DNA of 64,000 bases from Pardosa pseudoannulata (taxonomy: Eukaryota; Arthropoda; Arachnida; Araneae; Lycosidae): assembly GCA_032207245.1 (NCBI GenBank), contig CM063500.1, positions 72,957,019 to 73,021,018 of the forward strand. Reading direction: 5' to 3'. The position numbers and the translations under genes are program-made. The stretch's first letter is position 1. Each line of letters opens with the position of its first letter. Under the pieces are notes generated by a model that saw only the letters and a list, made by a program, of their open reading frames with translations, was not told the DNA's origin and searched no databases. Positions 59,701 to 64,000 of this stretch are shown in pieces.

Positions 59701-61902
59701 GAATTTATAGAAGCTGGTTAGAATGTTAACTTAGTTTTCTTTTCATTTAAATATTTTTCACTAGAAAGATTAAAGTACTAGCTTAATACTTTAAGGACTA
59801 GTTTTAAATATACGATATTTATAAATACTAATTAATTTCTTACATTTAGGAATTTAAACACTCAGACCGGGCATTGTTTACCCAAAATAGTGTAGGGTGC
59901 TTACTGATGCAATTCGACTAGTATTTACAAAGAATAAAAAAAGAAAAAAAGAAGAATGAAAGAAAGATATGGTCTTTTTTGTCAGTTGTGTCTCAAATTT
60001 TCCTTGGTTTATTAACAGCAACTTTTGCTTTCTTTGATCCACACATCTTTAGCATCACGAGTTAAACCGGGATCAAATATTACCCGAGTGTTATGTGCAA
60101 AACAAGTATTCACCACGCCATAATCCTCAGATTACTTCATCTTCTAATCTACTGATTTTGATTCATCGTATCGGCAAGGATTTATTTATTCAGGCTTGCG
60201 AAGATCGTCTCACCAGACGGTAAACAAATACGGCGGAATATCAATGCTTCCTTGATTTGAACTCTAATGTATGCTAATGTATTCTTTGTTAATACTTTAC
60301 TTAAAAATTTACATAAACTGACTCAAATTTAAATTGTGTGCTGTATTTTCTAAAATAATTTTTTAATGAAAGAATTGGTATATAAAAATTCCAGAATCAC
60401 CACAGAATTATTATTGTGCTTATCGGCAGAGCCATTACATCACGAGTTATAGTCGTAATTTATGAATCGAAAAAAATCAAAATTATCCATTACGCTGTGA
60501 CGTCGAGACACCCAATTAGCTTCATAAAGAGGTTCTGTTAAAACCCAGGCCAAGGCGACATTCTGCCTAAAAAATTGACACTAAAAGACAAAAGATTTTC
60601 GGTTCGACACACCTTGAGATGTCCGAGGGGATTAGAATGTCGGACGCGACGCGGAAATGACAGACTCTCAGACGCCAAAGAAAGGACCAATCGGCGCAAT
60701 AATATTTTCATTAAAAAAAACTTGGTAAGAAAAAAATTACATCTTATTTTGATAAATTAAAATTCTTCCATAAATTGAGAACATGTATAATTTTTTGTTT
60801 AAGTTAAAAGATAGATAAGTAATTAAAAGTAAAAATGTGATGTTAATTCACAACACAAGTGGTCTGCTTGGAATGACCTGGAGAAGGAAGACACGATCAT
60901 TTTCAACGCTTGGAATAGTATTCCTGACTCTTACGATCAGCTGAAAAAGCTCGCGTTTGCTGTTCTTTCCCTTTTCGGTTCTACATATGTATGCGAACAA
61001 TCTTTTCCAAGCATGAACATTATCAAGAGAAGTCGTCTTATTGATGAGAACTTGGAATCATGCCTAAAATTAAAAGCAACAACATACAAACCTGACTTAC
61101 TCAAACTTTCCAAGGAAATGCAAGCACATTGTTCGCATTAATAAATATTTATTAAGTATGAAATTTAGTTTTATTTACTGTGCTACTTATTTAATATAAT
61201 AAAAGTTTACTAAACAAGCAGATTTGGCTCACAGTTTTTTTTAAATTGTTGTGATGTTCATATTTGGCTCTTTGGCTAATAAGTTTGCCGACCACTGCCC
61301 TAGTGCAAAAAAAGCTTACACCAGGTCGAATAGACTTCATCGCAATGTGTTGCTAAGGGTAGTATGCAGCGAGGAACCATGAGGGCTGAGGATTGAATCA
61401 TTCAAGAATGGATCCTCGTAATTTAGAAGCAGGGACCAAGCAGATGACCCCCAGACTTGGCCTGCCACCTACAGAGGTATCGTTTGAGAACTTGAAGAAC
61501 ATTGGGACCAAGAACTTAATTTACGTGCCTCAACCGATATTAATGAAAGCAGCTGATCTCTGGTTGATAACTGGAGATCCGTAACCAGAGGTTAGCAGAC
61601 GGCTCGAGCAGCTAACCTGCTGTTACGAGATAGCTGCCTTTACCAACTGAGCTACCGCGGCTCGATTATGTAGTACTTGATATCACATGTGGTTCATCTC
61701 CCGTCTTCGGTATCTTTAAAGACTGTAGATCAGGAAATTTTAAGACATATTGATAAATATCTATTTTTCTTCCAGTACTTACGAACATTTGACGTAAACT
61801 AGCCACAGATAAAACCAGCCAATCAGTACGCAAAGCAACATTCCCGGGACGTTGTACATAATCCAGGTAGCGAATGTGATGTCTTCGCTCTTCGGATGCA
61901 GA
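38962..61902 (-). CDS. SLC13 family sodium/carboxylate (or sulfate) symporter, 3' part, 7 exons
   Basis: SLC13 (DASS, INDY-like) proteins couple Na+ to uptake of citrate, dicarboxylates or sulfate across the plasma membrane. Seven minus-strand GT-AG exons (61783-61902, 57652-57729, 56773-56880, 49297-49447, 47567-47728, 39677-39814, 38962-39180) join in frame into 324 residues and TGA. Family features in order: the IMYNVPGMLLCVLIGWFYLW helix; a basic cytosolic linker ending KKRYKELG; LVLFIILVFLWIFRDP; LPWGVIILIGGGFALA; the second SNT-type signature, here TNT, in EIMTNTTTATILLPV; VATPPNAIAFESG; and LNTLGVAMFDLHTFPSWA. The C-terminus has several N-x-S/T sequons, usual for the extracellular tail. 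About 240 N-terminal residues, including the first SNT motif, should lie beyond 64000. Substrate cannot be told. The start of exon 49297-49447 looks locally out of frame, so functionality is not assured. Confidence 0.9.
39677..39814 (-). CDS. SLC13 exon 6 in window (Na+/sulfate symporter signature)
   Basis: Acceptor ttccccgtag, donor gtaaat, 46 codons. Encodes AASIGVNPLFLMLPVAVVCS, then YAFMLPVATPPNAIAFESG, then NMRTVDM. The A-T-P-P-N stretch is the family signature. The left TTAA of a piggyBac relic (39840-39843) lies only 26 bp upstream of the exon's 5' end, so the branch point must be within or beside transposon DNA. Confidence 0.94.
39840..40733 (+). mobile_element. piggyBac relic 1 (deleted), 886 bp
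   Basis: TTAA at 39840-39843 and 40730-40733. Left end TCCTTTGGGTACATTTGACG and right end, from the other strand, CCCTTTGACAG. Two 21-bp palindromes (39947-39967, 39991-40011) built of TGCCCGTACG, one base, CGTACGGGCA are exact reverse complements of each other. Holds the start of a transposase gene (see next entry). Sits 26 bp from an SLC13 acceptor. Confidence 0.75.
40287..40602 (+). pseudogene. piggyBac transposase N-terminal fragment
   Basis: ATG at 40287 opens an acidic Ser/Asp/Glu-rich stretch (SCDSNCDSESETELSVN...), as at the start of many piggyBac transposases, and reaches TAA after 53 codons. A second piece in another frame, about 40460-40602, reads DNPSDPPPRFAFTGIPKINL, similar to the region before the family's core domain. 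The catalytic core is absent. Deleted and frameshifted; not functional. Confidence 0.6.
40809..41105 (+). pseudogene. piggyBac-like transposase N-terminal fragment, copy A1
   Basis: An acidic ORF with MSVIKNSLYDCENDSS (M at 40872), then SELESENGENKNELEN and HRKCTRLLSSDSESS, ending EELQEQ at TGA. The Ser/Asp-rich run before a W-x-W-E-E-K-type motif fits PGBD-like transposases. Copy A2 at about 41260-41660 repeats it with further damage. Confidence 0.5.
41130..41250 (+). repeat. Duplicated SLC13 exon boundary plus piggyBac left end
   Basis: 41130-41146 (ATTGATGCTGCCTACGG) is identical to 39804-39820, which spans the acceptor of the SLC13 exon at 39677-39814. It is followed, as there, by an intron stub, TTAA (41162-41165) and a piggyBac left end, CCCTTTGGGTATATTTGACG. 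This is a local duplication, not an exon. Confidence 0.8.
41875..42087 (+). pseudogene. Degraded THAP-like zinc finger ORF
   Basis: A 70-codon ORF: MYCALCKNTTNNCNAKIFFS with the C-x2-C pair, then VPKDLLTRKIWTTSMKR with the conserved Pro and Trp, then VREDHFS resembling the closing C-x2-H-F. The third metal-binding Cys appears replaced, so the C2CH site is incomplete. THAP domains occur in DNA transposases and host regulators. The position suggests a transposon relic. Family assignment by eye only. Confidence 0.5.
42332..42601 (+). pseudogene. piggyBac transposase core fragment
   Basis: 89 codons. FFDISRFLHFTENEKLDKND, then IIRKIRNLVDYMNNTFDNLY, then SLDEFLMKFKERKIQFNPSK follow the piggyBac pattern of an R-F-L-H-F motif, a K-I-R...D-Y segment and the S-x-D-E-x-x-x-x-F-K-G-R motif with the first catalytic Asp. 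The usual Gly of F-K-G-R is Glu, and a stop follows at once, so the rest of the catalytic domain is missing. Confidence 0.75.
42864..43253. repeat. 0.4-kb oligo-A tract (A-runs broken by single T)
   Basis: Nearly pure A on the plus strand with T every few bases. It gives a spurious Phe-rich minus-strand ORF. Flanked by direct repeats of about 70 bp (42789-42866, 43270-43345) that share ATCTTGGCGAGA, GATCTCACTCA and TTTTCAT...GGCGAAA. Confidence 0.95.
43346..45157. other. SLC13 intron, nothing recognised
   Basis: Between the oligo-A tract and the Tc1 relic. Less AT-rich than the left half of the window. I see no exon, transposase or SINE here. Confidence 0.5.
45158..46270 (+). mobile_element. 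Tc1-like transposon relic
   Basis: Left end CAAGAGCCAAAACATTATGA followed by a damaged transposase gene. The right inverted repeat was not found, so the element is probably 3'-truncated. A related 5' fragment lies at 57111-57400. Confidence 0.8.
45293..46240 (+). pseudogene. Tc1-like (DDE) transposase, frameshifted
   Basis: The N-terminal helix-turn-helix part starts at ATG 45293 (MRKAADLSDFDRGQIVMAR) and continues in other frames (TETARLVGCSRSTVVSTYAK; KWKNDSETSSRRHGVGRS). The open 210-codon part from 45608 carries the catalytic core: WSDVSRF (first Asp), QQDNSLCHKA (second Asp) and SPDLNPIEHIWDVMG (Glu). Spacing from second Asp to Glu is 33 residues, slightly short of the DD34E usual for Tc1, perhaps a small deletion before SPDLN. 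It ends early at LSHMMA-stop, without the usual C-terminal tail. At least one frameshift, so inactive. Confidence 0.85.
46271..47566. other. SLC13 intron with a local duplication
   Basis: About 46490-46610 and 47390-47510 resemble each other: GAACTTTATTTTTTG, then AGGTTTACA, ATGGAA and ATATGCTTG, then a GTCACRCCC stretch. Otherwise no recognisable content. ORFs of about 75 codons here lack motifs. Confidence 0.5.
47567..47728 (-). CDS. SLC13 exon 5 in window (second SNT-type motif)
   Basis: Acceptor ccttacag, donor gtaagc, exactly 54 codons, phase 0 both ends. Encodes KSGLSHMLGTKLSALSVLSP, then GAIAAVICFMTAMLTEIM, then TNTTTATILLPVFSQM. The TNT stands where the family has the S-N-T Na+/substrate motif, so Ser is replaced by Thr. 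Confidence 0.94.
47729..49020. other. SLC13 intron, nothing recognised
   Basis: Contains a short (AT)n run at about 48010-48033 and a C-run near 48796. Nothing codes convincingly. Confidence 0.45.
49028..49200 (+). mobile_element. Degenerate SINE (family A)
   Basis: Head CGAACGATGGCCGAATGAG, then TTTTAAGCATTAGGCC and TCATTAGCTTTCATGCAGC, tail GTAGCGCTCCAAATCAAAC with an AT-rich insertion before it. The B box is lost. Confidence 0.75.
49297..49447 (-). CDS. SLC13 exon 4 in window
   Basis: Acceptor ttttccccag, donor gtaatt, 151 bp. The second half is clearly family-like (ILEWKTAQAKLPWG, VIILIGGGFALADAAQ). The first 20 residues (KIGDSVSDCGGFLFVELLRG) are shorter and less hydrophobic than the helix and loop expected there. 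One base over, the same DNA reads SAIAVASYLLNY before a stop. See findings. Confidence 0.85.
49615..50600. repeat. Six-copy tandem repeat, unit about 140-200 bp
   Basis: Units begin near 49621, 49763, 49919, 50072, 50269 and 50439 with AATGT..CCTTGTCCTTTGA, then AATTAAGCTTTATCTCAC, TTTCTTTGCTCT, GGAGTTGGTAATGCATAT and GAGCAACCAA. Unit length varies through indels. It directly follows the SLC13 exon at 49297-49447, within its upstream intron. Confidence 0.9.
50704..51356 (+). mobile_element. piggyBac-type element, 645 bp
   Basis: TTAA at both ends (50704-50707, 51353-51356) with perfect 15-bp terminal inverted repeats CACTAGATTTACGGA. Carries the last part of a transposase gene, so it is an internal-deletion derivative. 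Confidence 0.85.
50966..51187 (+). pseudogene. piggyBac transposase C-terminal fragment
   Basis: 74 codons ending at TAG: EIYWYYQAWDIFQLAEELRS, then KYREKVENTSIPM, then CEVQQSCKRNRCRNHCAIEM and FAENVFQK. The last part resembles the cysteine-rich zinc-binding tail of piggyBac transposases. This is the plus strand, inside a TTAA-flanked element. N-terminus and catalytic core are missing. Confidence 0.6.
51450..52352. repeat. 462-bp tandem duplication, two copies
   Basis: Unit 1 about 51450-51912, unit 2 about 51913-52352. Both start TTTAAAAACTGGAATTCAT and end CGGTGCCTCGAGCRTATGCC, with shared internal AAAGATAGGTAAAGAAGAAT and TTTCTTAGTCGATCTAAAAA. Divergence is low, so the duplication is fairly recent. 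Confidence 0.88.
52310..52600. mobile_element. Possible hAT-type end
   Basis: The right side reads AGTCTAAGAACCACTG, the complement of an hAT-Charlie-like CAGTGGTTCTTAGACT. On the left, ATGGTTTTCAAAC is only weakly similar and no target duplication is clear. Confidence 0.35.
52601..53589. other. SLC13 intron, nothing recognised
   Basis: AT-rich with a short TAA repeat near 52826. No exon, SINE or transposase seen. Confidence 0.45.
53590..54134. mobile_element. Non-autonomous hAT-type element, 529 bp
   Basis: Ends CAGGGCCTGATTAAAGCATG and the complement of TTGATCGGGCCCTG, the family of 37276-37929. Flanks TTTCCCCC and TTCCCCTC agree at 6 of 8 bases. Subterminal GGGCCTAGGCCC and TGGCCCTGGGCCA are GC-rich hairpins. 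No transposase. Confidence 0.75.
54979..55543 (-). mobile_element. Deleted Tc1-like transposon, 561 bp, intact ends
   Basis: TA on both sides (54979-54980, 55542-55543). Terminal inverted repeats of 27 bp begin CACTGTCTACCAATAA and agree at 24 positions. Encodes only the two ends of a transposase on the minus strand. Different from the other two Tc1 relics. Confidence 0.88.
55041..55417 (-). pseudogene. Tc1-like transposase with core deleted
   Basis: From ATG at 55417: MPKLSDLEKGIIIGYHKCGR, then SLKDISSDLKYPKSTVAYVI and KKWKVSGDCRNVPRVGRPK, the paired helix-turn-helix and GRPK-type region. After about 80 codons it runs into a shifted frame and then the family's C-terminal end (RLVESMARRVHAVIASLGG then STNY). 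The whole DDE domain is missing. Confidence 0.8.
55751..56581 (-). mobile_element. Non-autonomous Helitron, 831 bp
   Basis: Same family as 20982-22494. On the minus strand it starts TCCCCTGTATAATAATAGCC after A and ends with the perfect palindrome CCCGTCATATGACGGG, CTATATA and CTAG before T. The first 65 bp form an inverted repeat: TGTATAATAATAGCCTAAG returns in reverse at about 56521-56538. No coding content. Confidence 0.85.
56773..56880 (-). CDS. SLC13 exon 3 in window
   Basis: Acceptor attttccag, donor gtaagt, 108 bp. Encodes AHEAQVLVLFIILVFLWIF then RDPKFITGWGDAIGSD: a helix followed by the conserved R-D-P and G-W-G. Confidence 0.92.
57111..57400 (+). pseudogene. Tc1-like transposon 5' fragment
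   Basis: End CAAAGAGCCATTACATTATG resembles the left end of the relic at 45158. From ATG 57255 it reads MGKAADLSGFDEG-stop-ILMTRR, then (shifted) TSISEAARLVSCSRADVVNI. This parallels MRKAADLSDFDRGQIVMAR and TETARLVGCSRS of the other copy. Ends before the catalytic domain. Confidence 0.75.
57652..57729 (-). CDS. SLC13 exon 2 in window (cytosolic linker)
   Basis: Acceptor atttatttcag, donor gtaagt, 78 bp. Encodes KGHKLQSKDRIKEIIKKRYK then ELGTI, the basic loop that precedes the next helix in SLC13 proteins. Phase 2 matches both neighbours. Confidence 0.9.
57908..58032. mobile_element. Foldback MITE
   Basis: Arms of 38 bp (GGTCTCACCAAAGCCGTTTA... and the reverse complement of ...AATGACTTTGGTTAGACC) agree at 33 positions around a 50-bp centre. 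GC-richer than its surroundings. No coding content. Confidence 0.75.
58033..59143. other. SLC13 intron, nothing recognised
   Basis: Contains a poly-A run near 58385-58401. The minus-strand ORF at 58439-58678 has no motif I recognise and no homologous neighbour. I do not call it a gene. Confidence 0.45.
59144..59682. mobile_element. Non-autonomous hAT-type element, 523 bp
   Basis: 8-bp flanks CTCTAGAT and CTCTAGTT (one mismatch). Ends CAGGGGTGGCCAACGTGCG and the complement of GAGCTTGGACACCCCTG. Subterminal TGTGGCTCTTTG and the complement of AAAATGGCTCTGAC are typical of hAT families with TGGCTC repeats. No transposase. Confidence 0.85.
59683..60844. other. SLC13 intron, nothing recognised
   Basis: AT-rich. 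The plus-strand ORF at 60575-60760 lacks any motif. The left end of the hAT relic that follows was not found here. Confidence 0.4.
60845..61141 (+). pseudogene. hAT transposase C-terminal (dimerisation) fragment
   Basis: 99 codons to TAA: WSAWNDLEKEDTIIFNAWNS, then LKKLAFAVLSLFGSTYVCEQ, SFPSMNIIKRSRLIDENLES and CLKLKATTYKPDLLKL, ending MQAHCSH. The F-G-S-T-Y-x-C-E-x-x-F-S/P-x-M-x-x-I-K...R-x-R-L-x-D-E-x-L pattern is the hAT dimerisation region in the ZBED5-like group. The remaining transposase is absent. No start codon; a relic. Confidence 0.85.
61142..61299 (+). mobile_element. hAT element right end
   Basis: After the transposase stop come repeated TTTGGCTC motifs and the terminal AGTTTGCCGACCACTG, whose complement CAGTGGTCGGCAAACT is a typical hAT inverted repeat. 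It belongs with the fragment just upstream. Confidence 0.75.
61320..61665 (-). mobile_element. tRNA-derived SINE-like sequence (family C)
   Basis: Read from 61665 downwards: GCCGCGGTAGCTCAGTTGGT is a strong tRNA A box and D-arm, followed by an anticodon-arm-like region; the B box is poor. The body has no match elsewhere in the window. Probably a decayed SINE or tRNA pseudogene. Confidence 0.45.
61783..61902 (-). CDS. SLC13 exon (first in window)
   Basis: Acceptor ttgttacag, donor gtaagt. Encodes LHPKSEDITFATWIMYNVPG and MLLCVLIGWFYLWLVYVKC, a membrane helix after the N-terminal transport repeat. Begins with the last base of a codon, so another exon lies upstream. Confidence 0.9.
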
Positions 61903-62078
61903 CTGTAACAAGAATAAACAAGTTAATAACAATTACAAAAATCAGAAATTGCTGTTTATCGCTAAATGGGATCTCCAATATACAAATAAATCTGAAAAAT
62001 TAATATACTGCCAAGTGGAAATAAAAGGATAGGACTGACAATGTTTACTACAGATATAGATATTTATATGTATGTGTG

Positions 62079-62079
<1 letters not shown>

Positions 62080-62111
<32 letters not shown>
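62080..62111. repeat. (AT)n microsatellite
   Basis: About 30 bp of AT repeats after TG-rich sequence. Confidence 0.9.
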
Positions 62112-62116
<5 letters not shown>

Positions 62117-62402
62117 TTTATCTATTTACATCTATTTATAAGTCCACAGGATAAAAATTTAGTTACCTCAGCTCTAAAAGCATGTTAGTTTCAATAAACA
62201 GTTAAAAATAACAATTTATAAGACAAATCTTGTAGTCAACTGTACGTAGAGAATTTCCAGTATTCTACTTACTCGCTTGGCATTCGATTATTCCTCAATC
62301 GCAATTTTGGCGTACGTTTTGTTTGAGCAATGTAAACAATATATACTTGTTTTGATTTTTCAGGAGTACAATACTTTTATACTCTTAAAAACTCCACAAG
62401 GG

Positions 62403-62572
62403 GACCTCTGATTGAATGGGTAGTGTGTTACTCTTCGGTAGAGTTCGTGGGTTCGAATTTCACTACTGGTATGGATGATCGTAGCCGTCGAAATCGGTTT
62501 TAAGTAGTAAGTTCTAGTCTCATTAGCTCTCATGTAGCAAAAACGTAAGCCGTAGCTCTCCAAATAACCACA
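62403..62572 (+). mobile_element. Degenerate SINE (family A)
   Basis: Head CTCTGATTGAATGGGTAGTG with a B box GGGTTCGAATTTC, then ATGGATGATCGTAGCCGTCG, TTTTAAGTAGTAAGTTCTAG and a GTAGCTCTCCAAATAACC tail. ACCACAAG/TCCACAAG at the edges may be the target duplication. Confidence 0.8.
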
Positions 62573-62794
62573 AGTGGTACTGCATCACTCTGAATTTTAT
62601 TAGCTTCTGCTCTGTTGAGTAAAAATCAAATAAAACGGTAAATGGGGAACAGAAAGCGTTATATTAAAGAATTTTGATCTGGCTACGATGGACATTGTAT
62701 TAGGCTGACGTATTAAACTTTGGTCCAAGAACACTCTAAATCAAATAAGCCGCAGTAATTCGTTACACTCATCAAAGCCGGGAGAAAACAAAGC

Positions 62795-63190
62795 AGTTCT
62801 TACGAAAGTAGACACCTTGATGATAACTTGATGCCAAAACGGAGAGCTAAAAGGGAGAGGAAAGACAAATGCTCTTAATATTTTAGCTAGTATAGCACCG
62901 CTTACGAAAAGTAGATACCTTGAATTTGACTTGATGCTAGCCTGAAAAGCTAAAATAGACAGGAAAAGCAAATAGTCCTAATATGAGTTGATATAACGTC
63001 ATTAACTTAAAATAAGTACCATGGCAATGACTTCATGACAGCATGGAGAGGTAAAAAGACAGTAAGGGCAAATGCTCCTAATTTTATGACTTAGTATAGT
63101 GCCGCTTACAAAAAGTAAGTACCTTGATAATGACTTGTTCCAGCTTGAAGCGTTAAAATGGACAGGAAAGGCAAATTATTTTAATTTTCG
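62795..63190. repeat. Four-copy degenerate tandem repeat, period about 103 bp
   Basis: Units start near 62801, 62903, 63006 and 63106 with TACGAAAAGTAGATACCTTGA-like sequence (split here for length: TACGAAAAGTA, ATACCTTGA). Each contains GACTTGATGC, GACAGGAAAGGCAAAT and a TCCTAAT end. Diverged, so old. Confidence 0.85.
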
Positions 63191-63596
63191 AGCCAACGAT
63201 GTGACGATCGTTAAAAGTTGTTAGACCCCATGGTCTAACATTATCTCTTGAAGAACTTCTTCTCCGAAGCGTCATTCTGGGACTTTCCTAGTTTGTTTAA
63301 ATACTGTGTTTTGTTTGCTTATCCGAGTGGGTGGCTTGTTCGTTTATCTATCGTGGCGGTAGTATTACTTTTGTCTCAAGGCTGATTCGTTGTTTTTAAG
63401 TTGATTTAAGTTTCGTTGACCATTAAATACGCTAATTGTTTCATTTCCGTTTACTTATGTTTGCTAAATTTAATATCTTAGTTTATGTCTTATGTTAGTA
63501 ATAAACAGAGTTATATACTTTTAGACCGTGGTTGTTTTTTGTTGTCATCTCGAGCCATTTTTATTTTCCATTGCATTTGAGTTAACATATTAGAGA
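63191..63596. other. Upstream SLC13 intron, unassigned
   Basis: Begins with a palindrome TTAGACCCCATGGTCTAA near 63220 and has AATAAACAGAG near 63501. An LTR-like reading is possible but no target duplication or primer site is seen. Confidence 0.3.
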
Positions 63597-63949
63597 CTAG
63601 CATATATCCCGTCATATAAAGGGATCAGTAAAATTTTTAATTTTCCAGAATTGTAAAGTATCCTATGAGATAGGTAAAAAAAGTGGTTTGTTTTTTGGCT
63701 AAGATTTATCTTGCAACAAAAAATAATCTATGATTAAATTTAACATTATCACATACGTACCTAATCTATTATTTAAGCCAAATATAAAAGAAAATTATAT
63801 ACGTAATATCTAACTTCAGTAATAAAACGTATGAAAATAATGCCGACGTATTTAAATAATTTAAAATAAGGAATGATTAAATAAGACGGTTAAAGGAATG
63901 ACGTCATAATGCTAGATGAAAATGTTATCTTTACATATTTATTATGGGA
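63597..63949 (-). mobile_element. Helitron copy, truncated
   Basis: Same family as 55751-56581, in the same orientation. Right end (minus strand) CTATATGCTAG-type with a partly decayed palindrome (ATCCCGTCATATAAAGGG on plus). It stops where the next copy begins. Confidence 0.75.
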
Positions 63950-64000
63950 CTAGCATATAGCCCATCATATGACGGGATCAGTAAAATTTTTAATATTCCA
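63950..64000 (-). mobile_element. Helitron copy, cut by window end
   Basis: Starts CTAGCATATAGCCCATCATA directly after the previous copy and continues past the window. Two copies therefore lie head to tail. Confidence 0.75.

Noticed and set aside
63200..63560. Solo LTR of a retrotransposon
   Set aside because: A TG start and AATAAA are suggestive, but no CA end, target duplication or second copy is visible.
61903..64000. Further SLC13 N-terminal exons
   Set aside because: I looked for the first SNT motif and T-G-T-x-P-N sequence on the minus strand and found none; the region is SINE, tandem repeat and Helitron.

Overview
This is a eukaryotic, metazoan window: very AT-rich, with introns of kilobase size, GT-AG splice sites, abundant simple repeats and many decayed transposons. 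Helitrons, hAT, piggyBac and Tc1 relics together with tRNA-derived SINEs suggest an arthropod. A chelicerate such as a spider is my guess, at low confidence. No bacterial, organellar or complete viral gene is visible. Only two host genes can be supported, and they converge.

Region 1 (1 to about 33 kb) is the 3' part of a plus-strand plexin domain-containing protein gene (PLXDC1/2, TEM7 family). Twelve exons between 3379 and 23895 join in frame into 394 residues: the extracellular NIDO-like region, a PSI (plexin repeat) domain, a Pro/Thr-rich stalk, one membrane helix and a short tail ending at a stop. The 5' exons lie before the window. The introns carry hAT-type elements with 8-bp target duplications, tRNA-derived SINEs, a Helitron, foldbacks and AT microsatellites. 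Downstream lies about 9 kb of AT-rich sequence with no other gene, which may be a long 3' UTR ending near 32.8 kb.

Region 2 (33 to 39 kb) is intergenic: a pogo/Tigger-like element, AT repeats, a second copy of a segment also present in PLXDC intron 11, and an hAT-type element.

Region 3 (39 to 62 kb) is the 3' part of a minus-strand SLC13 family gene (sodium-coupled di/tricarboxylate or sulfate transporter, INDY-like). Seven exons from 61902 down to 38962 join in frame into 324 residues plus a stop. The N-terminal exons lie beyond the window. Its introns hold most of the transposon relics: piggyBac fragments next to an exon, a degraded THAP-like ORF, three Tc1 relics, a Helitron, hAT elements, a hAT transposase C-terminus, a 0.4-kb oligo-A tract and several tandem repeats.

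Region 4 (62 to 64 kb) holds a SINE, a 103-bp tandem repeat and two Helitron copies, the last running off the end.

The strongest unusual points are: (a) a Helitron whose ends can be read exactly because a near-identical empty site lies 14 to 16 kb away; (b) the acceptor and first codons of the last PLXDC exon, repeated upstream as a decoy with an immediate stop and again, inverted, inside the Helitron; (c) a piggyBac end 26 bp from an SLC13 splice acceptor, with part of that exon boundary duplicated; (d) a short stretch of an SLC13 exon whose family-like reading lies in another frame. All of this is from reading by eye; no alignment or database search was run.
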